The notes under the pieces were generated by a model. The model saw only the letters and a list, made by a program, of their open reading frames with translations. It searched no databases and was not told the origin of the DNA. A DNA stretch of 26,865 nt from CAYNQK01 sp964470375 (GTDB lineage Bacteria; Spirochaetota; Spirochaetia; Treponematales; JBGSOB01). The position numbers were made by a program, and so were the translations under genes. Location: contig CAYYCP010000046.1 of assembly GCA_964470375.1 (NCBI GenBank), positions 1 to 26,865 on the forward strand, in the 5' to 3' direction. This document shows positions 1 to 8,551 of the stretch, piece after piece (position 1 is the stretch's first letter; each line of letters begins with the position of its first letter).

Positions 1-47
1 GTGGGATTTCTTTCCCTGGCTTCACCTTAGAAAAAAAAAGCTTCGAG

Positions 48-64
48 GAAGTAAGCTTTACTTC
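48..64. promoter_or_regulatory. 17-bp inverted repeat overlapping a putative -35 box (possible operator)
   Basis: The sequence reads GAAGTAA-GCT-TTACTTC, a perfect 7-bp inverted repeat around a 3-bp centre. Its right arm covers the putative -35 hexamer (57-62) of the promoter before the EAL-domain gene. A symmetric site over a -35 box is a usual place for a repressor to bind. A competing stem (37-43 with 53-59, AAAGCTT/AAGCTTT) shares part of the sequence. The repeat is seen directly; its function is inferred. Confidence 0.4.
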
Positions 65-85
65 ATTAGGGGGAAGACCTAGAAT
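57..85 (+). promoter_or_regulatory. Putative sigma70 promoter of the GGDEF/EAL gene
   Basis: TTTACT (57-62), a 17-bp spacer and TAGAAT (80-85) match the -35/-10 pattern reasonably well. Transcription would start near 92 and leave a leader of about 50 nt before the TTG start at 142. Apart from this promoter and the inverted repeat, I see nothing in positions 1-141; no upstream coding region can be supported. Confidence 0.45.
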
Positions 86-141
86 CGATATATGCGCCGC
101 CACATCATCTTGCCTGTAAAACCCTTTCGGGGGCGCCAGCC

Positions 142-2646
142 TTGAGCCCCGATACCCGTGTCCACATAACCATGGCCATCCTGATACTTACCACCCTCCT
201 CCTGGGGCATCTTTTCCTCTACATTTTTCGACGCCGCGCGGATTCACCCAGTGCCCTCTTCATTTCATTGCTCATGGGCGCGGGAGGAGCCTGGGCGGCC
301 CTCAACGCGGTCGAGTATACGGTCCGCAACCTCAGCCTGAAATTCTCCATTGCCGGGCTGCAGTACCTGGCCATCGCCTGTATCGGACCATTCTGGCTGG
401 GCTTCGCAAGAGCGATGCGCGATGAGGAAGCCGCTCGTGAGCCGCGCCGCCTGCCGGCTTGGATCTGGGTGGTACCAGGGCTTACGGCCATCCTGGTAGC
501 GGCCGATCCGGCCCTTGGCCTGGTGCGCAGCTCCCCGCGCTTGGTCGCCTATGGTTCCTATACGATGATCGAAAAGGAATTCGGGCCATGGTTTTGGGTA
601 CACTCCGCTTATACCTACATTCTCCTCGCCGTAGGCACCGCCGAATTCCTGACAGGCACCCGCTCTCGATCACCCGCTAAGCGCCTTCAACTGCGGCTCG
701 TCATGGCCGGCGCATTCCTGCCCGGCCTGGCGAATATCCTCTACATGAGCGGACTCCTGCCGACCAGGCCTATCGATCCCACCCCCTTGGCCTTCCTCGC
801 TACGGGCCTGATCATGGTCTTCAACCTCTCCAACCTGGGATTCCTAGCCTTGGCATCCTTGACCAAGGCGGCCGCCCTGGACAAGGTGAGCGATGCCGTA
901 CTGACCCTGGACCAAGAAGGCCGCCTGGCTTATATGAACAGCGCATCCATAGCCGCGCTAGACTTGAAACGTAGGGATGTAGGGCGCAGGCTGGATGAGC
1001 TGGGCCCCTCCTTAGCGGAGCTGGCCGGTCTGAAGCCGGGGCGACAGGCTGCCCTTAGGGTCGTTCGGGTCGATGGCCGGGAGCTCCGGCTGGAGGCCAG
1101 CGCCACGGCCCTGACATCACGCTCCGGCCGGCCAAAAGGCATGGTCATCGCGATGCGCGACGCTACCGCCAGAATCGCCGCCGAAGAAGCCCTCAGGCAG
1201 GCTAATCGGGCCCTGGAGTTGAAGGTGGAGGCGCGCGCCAAGGCCCTCGAGGAAAGCAACTTGCGCTTATCCATAGAGCTGGAGAGCCGCATCCGCAGCG
1301 AACGCCAATTGGCCTTCGACGCGCTTCACGACCCCCTGACCGGATTGGCTAACCGCAGCCTCTTTTTGTCCCGCCTTGAGCAAGCCCTCTCGCGGTCCCG
1401 CCGCGAAGGAGGCGGCTCTTTTGCGGTGCTTTACATCAGCTTGGACGGCTTCCCCGGTCCGCTCGGGCGCTTCGACCACGAGACGAGCGATGCCTTCCTC
1501 CGCGAAGCAGCTACGCGCATGCGCCGTTGTGTGCGCGAGGTTGACACAGTCGCGCGCATTCGGGGAGAGGAATTCGCCATCCTCCTGGACGGCGGAGCGG
1601 AAGCCGAACGCGCCGAAGCCGTGGCCGAGCGCCTCGCGGAGGAGGTAGGCGCCCCCTTCCCCGCTGTGGCCGGATCTGTCCTGCCCAGCCTCAGCATCGG
1701 CGTCCTGACGGGAACCTCCGACCACGGCACGGCCCATGAGGTCTTGCGCGACGCCGACATAGCTATGCACGCGGCCCGCTCCTCCGGGCGCAACCGGAGG
1801 GTCGCCTTCATGGAGGAGATGCGCCGCCTGGCCTTCGAGCGCGATCGTTTGATGAACGACCTGCGTACGGCCATCGTCTCCGGTGAAATCCGCCTAGCCT
1901 ACCAGCCCATCGTGCGCCTGGACGGCAGCCCGGCCGGCTGGGAATGCTTGGCCCGATGGCACCATCCCGAACTAGGCGGCGTCGGACCGGATCGCTTCAT
2001 CCCACTGGCTGAAGAGACCGGGCTGATAGTGCCCCTGGGAACCTTCGCCCTGCTGGAAGCCATGCGCGCCGCCAAGTCCCTGATTGATGAGGGCTTGATT
2101 CCGATAGAGGGGCCGTCACAGCCCTTCTTCGCGGTCAACATCTCGCCCTACCAGCTCAGGCAGCCCGATTTCGCCGAAGTCGTCCTGTCGTCCCTGGAGC
2201 GCTCGAACCTGCCGCCTTCCATGATCCACCTTGAGCTCACCGAGAGCGCCTTGATCGAGGACCGCGATGCCGTTATCAGTGTGATGCGGCGGCTTGCCGA
2301 GGCCGGTCTCTCCTTCAAGTTGGACGATTTCGGCACAGGCTATTCCTCGCTGGGCTATCTGCATCGGATACCCATCGACTGCGTGAAGATAGACCGCAGC
2401 TTCATAGTGGGAATAACCCCACCGTCCGAGGGTAACCTGGATGCGGTTAGGCTCGTTCGCGGCATCGTCACGCTCGGGCAAGAATTGGGCAAGACCATCG
2501 TCGCCGAGGGGGTCGAGACCGCTTTCCAGGCCGAGACCTTGGCCGCCATGGGCTGCGACTTCGCCCAGGGCTATTATTACGGGATCCCTCTGGAAGCCAC
2601 CCAACTCAGGGAGGCTTTGAAGGGGGAGGGATGCGACCGAACCTAG
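142..2646 (+). CDS. Membrane sensor with 7TM, PAS, degenerate GGDEF and intact EAL domains (probable c-di-GMP phosphodiesterase)
   Basis: This 834-residue protein probably hydrolyses cyclic di-GMP in response to a membrane-sensed signal. Residues about 10-245 form seven hydrophobic segments like the histidine-kinase N-terminal 7TM domain. A PAS domain (about 248-345), a charged coiled coil, a GGDEF domain (about 396-550) and an EAL domain (about 570-815) follow. The GGDEF signature is RGEEF (474-478), the first metal Asp of the usual DLD is Ser (YISLD) and the guanine-contact region is altered, so cyclase activity is doubtful. The EAL domain keeps its key residues: ECL (601-603), VNIS, ELTES, DDFGTGYSSL (728-737), the KID lysine, AEGVE and AQGYY. 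The TTG start follows a GGGGG stretch by 8 bp; ATG at 172 is an alternative. The fold assignment is firm, the catalytic prediction inferred, and the ligand unknown. Confidence 0.9.
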   Translation: MSPDTRVHITMAILILTTLLLGHLFLYIFRRRADSPSALFISLLMGAGGAWAALNAVEYTVRNLSLKFSIAGLQYLAIACIGPFWLGFARAMRDEEAAREPRRLPAWIWVVPGLTAILVAADPALGLVRSSPRLVAYGSYTMIEKEFGPWFWVHSAYTYILLAVGTAEFLTGTRSRSPAKRLQLRLVMAGAFLPGLANILYMSGLLPTRPIDPTPLAFLATGLIMVFNLSNLGFLALASLTKAAALDKVSDAVLTLDQEGRLAYMNSASIAALDLKRRDVGRRLDELGPSLAELAGLKPGRQAALRVVRVDGRELRLEASATALTSRSGRPKGMVIAMRDATARIAAEEALRQANRALELKVEARAKALEESNLRLSIELESRIRSERQLAFDALHDPLTGLANRSLFLSRLEQALSRSRREGGGSFAVLYISLDGFPGPLGRFDHETSDAFLREAATRMRRCVREVDTVARIRGEEFAILLDGGAEAERAEAVAERLAEEVGAPFPAVAGSVLPSLSIGVLTGTSDHGTAHEVLRDADIAMHAARSSGRNRRVAFMEEMRRLAFERDRLMNDLRTAIVSGEIRLAYQPIVRLDGSPAGWECLARWHHPELGGVGPDRFIPLAEETGLIVPLGTFALLEAMRAAKSLIDEGLIPIEGPSQPFFAVNISPYQLRQPDFAEVVLSSLERSNLPPSMIHLELTESALIEDRDAVISVMRRLAEAGLSFKLDDFGTGYSSLGYLHRIPIDCVKIDRSFIVGITPPSEGNLDAVRLVRGIVTLGQELGKTIVAEGVETAFQAETLAAMGCDFAQGYYYGIPLEATQLREALKGEGCDRT

Positions 2647-2719
2647 GGCGTTTTCTTCCTTATTAAATAGGAATCCGTGCAACTTAGACGCTTCACCAAG
2701 ACAGGCCGCGAGCGGTAAG

Positions 2720-4459
2720 ATGCCCCTTATGCCCGGAACAGGCGCCCTTATCGTCCAGAGCAACACGGCCATACTCCTCGACGCCCACCACCCGGATTTC
2801 GAGGCCGCCCGCGACGCCATCCTGCCCTTTGCTAATTTGGAGAAATCGCCCGAGCACATACATACCTGGAGCCTGACCCCGCTTTCCCTGTGGAACGCCG
2901 CCCAGGCGGGCCTAGACGCCCGCGCGGTCATCTCGGCACTGGCGGCGCATTCGCGCTATCAACTACCACCTTCCGTGGAACGCAACGTCGAGTCGATCAT
3001 GGCCCGTTTCGGGCGGGTCAGCCTGCGACCCTCCCTGCGAGGGCCGGGCTTTCTCTTCCTGGAGGCGGCGGACAAGCGCGCCCGTACTGAGATCGCCTCG
3101 AACCGGCGGGCCATGAAATACCTGGAGGCCGATGAGGAAGGGGGCTTGGCAGGCTTCGTCCTGTCCTTGGCGGACCGCGGCACGGTGAAGCTGGAGCTCA
3201 TGCGCGCTGGTTGGCCCTGTCTGGACCTGGCTCCCCTAGCCGAGGGCGAGCCGCTGGAAATCCGCCTACGCGATGTGGACTCGCGCGGCATGCCCTTCTC
3301 TCCGCGCCCCTACCAGGCCGACGCCGCCCGGGCCTTCTGCGGCGATCTGGGGCCGGGGACGGGCTTCGGCACGGTGGTCCTGCCCTGCGGGGCCGGCAAG
3401 ACCATCGTCGGCATGGCGGTGATGGAGCGCCTATGCACAAACACCCTCATTTTGACCGCCAACTCCCAGGCCGTGCGCCAGTGGCGGGACGAGCTACGCG
3501 ATAAGACTCATCTGGACCCGTCTTTGGTCGGCGAATACACGGGGGACCGCAAGGAGGTTCGCCCGGTCACGGTGGCCACCTATCAGATCCTGGTGTGGCG
3601 ACCTGACAAGGAGGGCGATTACCCGCATTTCTCCCTCTTTCGCTCGCGGGCCTGGGGCCTGATCATCTACGACGAGGTCCACCTCCTCCCGGCCCCGATC
3701 TTCCGAATCACCGCGGAGCTCCAAGCGGTGCGCCGGCTGGGGCTCACCGCCACCTTAGTGCGCGAGGACGGCCGCGAGGAAGACGTCTTCGCCCTGGTGG
3801 GCCCCAAACGCTACGATGTGCCCTGGAAGGAGCTCGAATCAGCGGGCTGGATCGCTTCGGCCTATTGCCGGGAAGTGCGCGTGCCCATGGACGAGGGGCG
3901 CGAAATGGCCTATGCGGCCGCCGAGACACGCGCCAAGGCCCGCCTGGCGGGGGAGAACCCCTTCAAGCTGGCGGTGGCGGCCCAGCTGGCCGCCCACCAT
4001 GCGGGCGAGGGCATCCTCGTCATCGGCGAGTATATCGCCCAGCTGGAGGAGGCGGCTCGTATCCTGGGCGCGCCCCTGATCACCGGGAAGACCCCCGGGG
4101 CAGAGCGATTGGAACTGTACCAGCGCTTCCGCGAGGGCGAGTTGCGCCTCCTGGTCGTTTCACGAGTGGCGAACTTCGCCATCGACCTGCCCGACGCCTC
4201 GGTGGCGATACAGCTTTCAGGCTCCTTCGGCTCGCGCCAGGAGGAGGCCCAGCGCCTGGGGCGCATCCTCAGGCCCAAGCACCGCAATTCCTATTTTTAC
4301 GCCATCGTCAGCGAGGGCACCGTGGACGAAACCTACTCCGCCAACCGCCAGAAGTTCCTGGTGGAGCAGGGCTACCGCTACGCCATCGAGCGCCGTGACC
4401 CCCGCCTTGACCTGCCCTCCCCTCAAGGCGCTTTCCCCGAGGCCGACCAACGTGCGTGA
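2720..4459 (+). CDS. XPB/Ssl2-type DNA helicase (ERCC3-like)
   Basis: This is a superfamily 2 ATP-dependent DNA translocase/helicase, 579 residues, of the bacterial XPB type; the family is linked to DNA repair and branched-DNA unwinding. Residues about 5-110 match the XPB/Ssl2 N-terminal domain. Motif I is CGAGKT (223-228), motif II DEVH (318-321), and the XPB-specific RED motif is at 348-350. An alpha-helical thumb-like insert follows, and motif VI is QRLGRILRP (511-519). All motor motifs are intact. The ATG at 2720 has only weak Shine-Dalgarno pairing and ATG 2729 is an alternative. The 73-bp gap upstream (2647-2719) has no clear promoter. The next gene overlaps its end, as expected for a protein and its partner. 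XPB next to a helicase-associated protein is also known from actinobacteria (Rv0861c/Rv0862c). The cellular role in bacteria is uncertain. Confidence 0.92.
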   Translation: MPLMPGTGALIVQSNTAILLDAHHPDFEAARDAILPFANLEKSPEHIHTWSLTPLSLWNAAQAGLDARAVISALAAHSRYQLPPSVERNVESIMARFGRVSLRPSLRGPGFLFLEAADKRARTEIASNRRAMKYLEADEEGGLAGFVLSLADRGTVKLELMRAGWPCLDLAPLAEGEPLEIRLRDVDSRGMPFSPRPYQADAARAFCGDLGPGTGFGTVVLPCGAGKTIVGMAVMERLCTNTLILTANSQAVRQWRDELRDKTHLDPSLVGEYTGDRKEVRPVTVATYQILVWRPDKEGDYPHFSLFRSRAWGLIIYDEVHLLPAPIFRITAELQAVRRLGLTATLVREDGREEDVFALVGPKRYDVPWKELESAGWIASAYCREVRVPMDEGREMAYAAAETRAKARLAGENPFKLAVAAQLAAHHAGEGILVIGEYIAQLEEAARILGAPLITGKTPGAERLELYQRFREGELRLLVVSRVANFAIDLPDASVAIQLSGSFGSRQEEAQRLGRILRPKHRNSYFYAIVSEGTVDETYSANRQKFLVEQGYRYAIERRDPRLDLPSPQGAFPEADQRA

Positions 4460-6470
4460 CGCTTGGAAGCGGGCCTTCTTGGGCATGCCCTCGGAATCCT
4501 TCCTGGACATCATGCGCGCCTATCTTGGAGGGCTGCGCACGCCCTATCGGAAGGACGAGCTCCTCTCCCAGCTGGAGACCAGCCTCAAGAAGCCCGAGAC
4601 GGCCGATTTTATCCTCTCCCTCGTGGACGACGCGGACGCGGCAGCCTTGGGCGCTATAGCCATTTTGGAAGGCCCCACGCGAGCTGAACTCATTGAGTTC
4701 CTGGAAGGCGATCGGCAGGAGGCCGAAGCCCTCGTCCTCAACCTCGAGGAGCGTCTCCTGGTCTTCGAGGACAGGAGCCAGCGAGGCGCCCCGATCCTGC
4801 GCTTCACTCCCGCCCTAGCTGAGGCCATTCTGGATCGCGCCTGCGAGCCCGCCCTCCTCTTCCCCGCAGCGGAATCGCACGGGCCGGCGAATGCCGAGAA
4901 CCCGCCCCTGGACGCCCTGGCCCTGGCATCCCTGGCGGCCTTCTTCGCGAACGAGGAGTGGCGGCCAGTCCTGAGGGCGGACGCGACCTGGAAACTGCCC
5001 GTAAGAGCGGCCCGGGCCTTCGCAGCGACCTTCCCTGCTGACTGGAACCCCGCCGATGCCGTCTCCCTCCTCATCGCCCTGGGCATACTGCTCCCGGGGG
5101 CTGAATCAGCGCGCATCGACCGCCAGGCCCTCGAGGGGCTTGCCAGGGGTCCGATCCCACCCGAGGCCCGCATCGCCGCAGCCCTCCTCCCCCCACGCCC
5201 TCCCGGCGAGGATGCCGAGGGACAGGGCAGGGATATTCTGGCCGAGGCCGCCTATATAGCCGCCCAGCTCCTCCCACCGGAAAGGTTCTTCTCCGACCTG
5301 GCCCTACGCCGCTTCATCAGATTATCCCTCAAGCGCCTAGGCGCGAACCTAGGCGTGAAAAGCGAAACCCTGGACATCCTCGTGGCCGCGATGGGGAGGG
5401 CCGGCCTTCTCGAGGGCGGCCCCGGAGCCTGGTCACGGCGTAGGGAAGGGACGACCGGGGAAGACCGTTCAATCAGCCTGGGGGCGGATTTCCAGGTTAT
5501 TGTCCGCCCCGGCATCTCCCCACGCGATGCCTTCCGCCTCGCCCTCTTCCTTGAGCCTCAGCGCTTGGGTCGGGTCGCTGAATTCCGCCTCACCCGAGAG
5601 GGGGCGGCGCGGGCCTTCCAGGACGGCCTTGACTCATCCTCCATCCTCGAGCTCCTGGGCGTGGGGCCGGGGAACGAGGCGCCCCAGAACGTGGCCTACA
5701 GCCTTGAGGCCTGGGAACGCGAGCACCGGGCCGTGACTATCTGCGAGGGCATCGTCATCTCCGGCGATGATAGGTTGGCCCGATTCATGGAGAATTCACC
5801 TGTCCTGCGCGGAGCCGTAGTGGCGGCCCTGGCACCCGGGGTCTACCTGACATCCTTCCGAGGCGAGGCCGAAGCCCGCGAAGCCCTCAAGCGAGCCGGC
5901 CTGGATACGCCCCCCCGCATCCTGGGCGGACGGCGATCCCATAGCCATGGCTGGCTGGCAAATTCCCGCGAGGCCGGCCCGCGGGCAGAGCATCCGCGGC
6001 CGGATCCGCGCCCCATAGCGATGGGGACTGTCTCCGGCGAGGGGACTGGACGGGATGCCAGGGTCAGGTCCCGCTTGGAAGCCCTATTGGAAAAAGTCGA
6101 GGAAATGGAGGCTCCCCGAGAGATCAAGGATGCCTTGAGGGAGCGCGTCGGGCTCAAGCTTCTCCTAAGGGAGGCTGACCTACGGACCGAGTCCGTCAAG
6201 CGCGAGCGCGGCGAGGCCGGAGGCCTGGACTACCTGGGCAAGGTCAAGCTCGCAGAGAAGGCCATCCACGAGGAAACGTGGCTCCTCTCCCTGCTCTACC
6301 GCGATCAGGAGGGCAAGCCCCGCCGGGTGCTGATGCATCCGGCCAGGCTCCGGAAGGGCCCGCGCGGCCTCCTCCTGGAGGGCCGCCAGGTAGAGGACGG
6401 CCGGGAAGTCTCAGTGCCCATCGAACGCGTGAGCCTCATGAAACGCCTTCGCGGCAGTATCTTCGGCTGA
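4452..6470 (+). CDS. XPB-partner protein with helicase-associated (Helicase_C_3-like) domain and WYL-like C-terminus
   Basis: This 672-residue protein probably works with the XPB helicase upstream. Residues about 339-430 resemble the Helicase_C_3-type helicase-associated domain: a strand containing DFQVIV, an EFRLTREG strand, then PQNVAYSLEAWE. The first 330 residues are helical and leucine/alanine-rich with no enzyme motif. Residues about 604-669 look like a WYL-type SH3-like barrel: a YRD strand, RRVLMHPARL, then VPIERVSLMK. That match is by pattern only. I chose GTG 4452 because CGAGG lies 9 bp upstream and the overlap with the helicase is just 8 bp. An earlier GTG (4395) would add a proline-rich piece and a 65-bp overlap. 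No Walker motifs are present, so it is probably an accessory or substrate-recognition subunit. Confidence 0.75.
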   Translation: MRDAWKRAFLGMPSESFLDIMRAYLGGLRTPYRKDELLSQLETSLKKPETADFILSLVDDADAAALGAIAILEGPTRAELIEFLEGDRQEAEALVLNLEERLLVFEDRSQRGAPILRFTPALAEAILDRACEPALLFPAAESHGPANAENPPLDALALASLAAFFANEEWRPVLRADATWKLPVRAARAFAATFPADWNPADAVSLLIALGILLPGAESARIDRQALEGLARGPIPPEARIAAALLPPRPPGEDAEGQGRDILAEAAYIAAQLLPPERFFSDLALRRFIRLSLKRLGANLGVKSETLDILVAAMGRAGLLEGGPGAWSRRREGTTGEDRSISLGADFQVIVRPGISPRDAFRLALFLEPQRLGRVAEFRLTREGAARAFQDGLDSSSILELLGVGPGNEAPQNVAYSLEAWEREHRAVTICEGIVISGDDRLARFMENSPVLRGAVVAALAPGVYLTSFRGEAEAREALKRAGLDTPPRILGGRRSHSHGWLANSREAGPRAEHPRPDPRPIAMGTVSGEGTGRDARVRSRLEALLEKVEEMEAPREIKDALRERVGLKLLLREADLRTESVKRERGEAGGLDYLGKVKLAEKAIHEETWLLSLLYRDQEGKPRRVLMHPARLRKGPRGLLLEGRQVEDGREVSVPIERVSLMKRLRGSIFG

Positions 6471-6492
6471 GGGCCGCAGTCGGGCGGAAAAG

Positions 6493-6522
6493 CTGGCATT
6501 CCTCCCGGACCTCATGTACAAT
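6493..6522 (+). promoter_or_regulatory. Putative promoter directly before the first cyclase-like gene
   Basis: CTGGCA (6493-6498), an 18-bp spacer and TACAAT (6517-6522) form a sigma70-like promoter in the 50-bp gap after the XPB-partner gene. The -10 box overlaps the ATG at 6521, so a transcript starting near 6529 would be translated from ATG 6533. The -10 match is 5 of 6 and the -35 match 4 of 6. Confidence 0.35.
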
Positions 6523-7459
6523 GAACCCAGGCATGAAAGTACGCAACGCCCTGATGAACCTCACCTGCCGCGCCCTCTACGAGTCCCTGGGCACGGACAT
6601 GACCGTGCGTCTGGCCAGATCGGTCATCCCCGGGTACGATATCAACGAGCGCACCGGCGTCCCTGACAACATCCCCGTCACCGCCCAGGCCGCGGCCGTA
6701 CAAGTCCTCCGCGACGTGATAGCCCAGGATCGCTTCCTTGTCTTCCTTGAGCGCCTCATACAGGTCGATACCCATGGATTCATGGGCCGCGAATATCCCA
6801 TCCCCCTCCTGCCCCAAATCCAGAAGCAGGTCGCCGCCGAAGGTTATGTCTTTGACCGCGGCACTGGGCTCTTCATGGAGAACGAACGCGAGCGCCTCAG
6901 CCCGAATTGGGGACGGCTCCTTGAGGGCGAAGAATGCCAAATCGCCTTCCTGAAGCTGGACATCGTCAAGAACTCGGCCCTGGTGCGGGGCAACCGGTCC
7001 TCCAAGGTGGTAGAGGCCTACACCGGCCTGCGCGAGCTTGTGGCCCGCTCTGTCACATCCCGCCTTGGGCGGGTCTGGCACTGGGAGGGCGACGGCTGTC
7101 TTTGCGCATTTCTATTCGGCCAGAAGGAGCGCGCCGCCATACTGTGCGGCATGGAGCTCCTCCACGAGCTCTTTTTCTTTAACCGATTATCCAATCCCCT
7201 CAACGCACCGGTGCGCGTGCGCCTGGCGGCCCATGCCGGGCCAATGCGCTACTGGTCCAGCCCATCGGCCTTGATGAAGGAAGAGACCGTCCGGGAAGTG
7301 GTCCAGATAGAGTCCGGCCTGGCCGCGCCGGACAGCATGTGGGCATCTACGAGCGTCTATCTCCCCATGGATCGCGTCATCCTGGATCGCTTCGGCCCGG
7401 AACGCACGGCCGGATCCTTCAGGCTGCGCGTCTACTCCTTCGCCCTGGAGGACGCATGA
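6521..7459 (+). CDS. Class III nucleotidyl cyclase-like protein, probably degenerate
   Basis: This 312-residue protein has a C-terminal half with the order of a class III adenylyl/guanylyl cyclase catalytic domain. It has LKLDIV (Asp147), a helix, WEGDG (Asp191), CAFLFG, then a long helix and a strand-turn RLAAHAGP. The two Asp residues are 44 apart, the usual spacing of the metal-binding pair. The lysine normally before GDG is replaced (WHWEGDG), and the usual N-x-x-x-R of the transition-state helix reads Q-I-E-S-G. Cyclase activity is therefore doubtful, and it may instead bind a nucleotide. The N-terminal 135 residues match nothing I recognise. The start is uncertain: ATG 6521 overlaps a putative -10 box, and ATG 6533 would suit a leaderless transcript. 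The next gene overlaps by ATGA. Confidence 0.6.
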   Translation: MNPGMKVRNALMNLTCRALYESLGTDMTVRLARSVIPGYDINERTGVPDNIPVTAQAAAVQVLRDVIAQDRFLVFLERLIQVDTHGFMGREYPIPLLPQIQKQVAAEGYVFDRGTGLFMENERERLSPNWGRLLEGEECQIAFLKLDIVKNSALVRGNRSSKVVEAYTGLRELVARSVTSRLGRVWHWEGDGCLCAFLFGQKERAAILCGMELLHELFFFNRLSNPLNAPVRVRLAAHAGPMRYWSSPSALMKEETVREVVQIESGLAAPDSMWASTSVYLPMDRVILDRFGPERTAGSFRLRVYSFALEDA

Positions 7460-8496
7460 GGATCCTGGTCTATTCGGCGGATCCCTCCTTCGAGCTTCCG
7501 CACGCGGGGAAATCCCCCCTCGACTTCTTCCTCAACGACGTCTCTGCCGCCTGGGAGGCCGGGGCCGATGAGGCCGACCTGATCTACCTGGACCGCAGCG
7601 GATTGGCCAAGAAGGATTTCGACCGGTTGATCTCAAGGCTATCCGCGGCCGGTCCCGGACTGGCCTGGGGCGTTCTCGATCCCCAGGGCCTGGTTGAGGA
7701 TCCAGCCGCACTCTTCCATCAGGGCGCCTGCGACTACCTGGGCGGAGAGTCCTTCCATCGCGGCGTGGACGCCCATCGATGGAAGCGGGCCCTGGCCTTC
7801 CACGGCCGCGCGGGGGGAGGATCCGCCTCCGGAACCGAAGCAAAGCCGGCCAGCCTGTCGGTGGGGAGTAAGCGGATCGAGGCGCCCTTCCCCGGCTGGC
7901 ATGCTCTGCGCCCGGGGGAGGAAAGGGAATTCTACTTTCTTTACGCCGCCCCCTCGGATGCTGCCTTCCTCAAGTCCAAAATCGGCGAAACCCGCTTCCA
8001 GGCCTTCAAGGAGCGATTCCAAACCCTCATGTCCCAGCTCCTGGCCGAGGCTGAAGCCCAAGCCTGGATCCGCAACGACACAGCCGTCCTCTTCCTGGTG
8101 CCGCCCCTGCGCGTCCGGGCCGCCGCCGCCGTGACCGCCTGCCTGCGAGCCCTCCTGTGCGCCCCCCTGATCGGCTACGAGCGCTTCGGCCTGGAGGTGC
8201 CCCTTTCCCTGACATTCGCCTTGCATCGCGGCTCCAGCCCCTACCAACCTCCCGGGCGCACCGGAACCCTGGTGTCAGATGACGTCAACTTCATCCACCA
8301 TCTCGGGCAGAAACGCGCCCAGGGCGAGCGCCTGACGGTCACGGAGACCGCCGCTGAGGCCATCCCACCCGAACTGGCGGATCTCTTCGTCCCGGACGGC
8401 TGCTTCGAGGAGAGGGAGCTGCGGCGTTCCCGCCTCTTCCTGCGCGAGGGCTCGGCCTATCCACGATACATAACGAGCCCAGAAAGCCGTAGATAG
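7456..8496 (+). CDS. Hypothetical protein with receiver-like N-terminus and degenerate cyclase-like C-terminus
   Basis: This 346-residue protein starts at an ATG inside the previous stop (ATGA), so translation of the two is coupled. Residues 1-115 alternate strands and helices like a response-regulator receiver fold: MRILVYS, DLIYLDRS, WGVLD, then GACDYLG. The acidic pocket is not clearly kept. Residues about 150-340 resemble a cyclase-like fold without its catalytic residues: a hydrophobic strand, a long helix, WIRNDTAVLFLVP where a cyclase has its GD loop, a helix, LTFALHRG, and a C-terminal VTETAAEAIP helix. The family is not one I can name. The cyclase comparison rests on the order of secondary structure and on its neighbour, so treat it as a hypothesis. 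Coupling suggests the two proteins form a heteromer. Confidence 0.5.
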   Translation: MRILVYSADPSFELPHAGKSPLDFFLNDVSAAWEAGADEADLIYLDRSGLAKKDFDRLISRLSAAGPGLAWGVLDPQGLVEDPAALFHQGACDYLGGESFHRGVDAHRWKRALAFHGRAGGGSASGTEAKPASLSVGSKRIEAPFPGWHALRPGEEREFYFLYAAPSDAAFLKSKIGETRFQAFKERFQTLMSQLLAEAEAQAWIRNDTAVLFLVPPLRVRAAAAVTACLRALLCAPLIGYERFGLEVPLSLTFALHRGSSPYQPPGRTGTLVSDDVNFIHHLGQKRAQGERLTVTETAAEAIPPELADLFVPDGCFEERELRRSRLFLREGSAYPRYITSPESRR

Positions 8497-8551
8497 GCGC
8501 GGTCTTCCTGCCGACAATCGAAGGGTATAGCCTTTTCCTGGATGGTGCCGA

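Noticed and set aside
4395..4451. Earlier GTG start for the XPB-partner gene
   Set aside because: It would give a 65-bp overlap and a proline-rich extension, while GTG 4452 has a well-placed CGAGG and an 8-bp overlap.
5334..5355. CCTAGGCG repeat and palindrome
   Set aside because: It lies within the XPB-partner coding region and is explained by a repeated Leu-Gly codon pattern.
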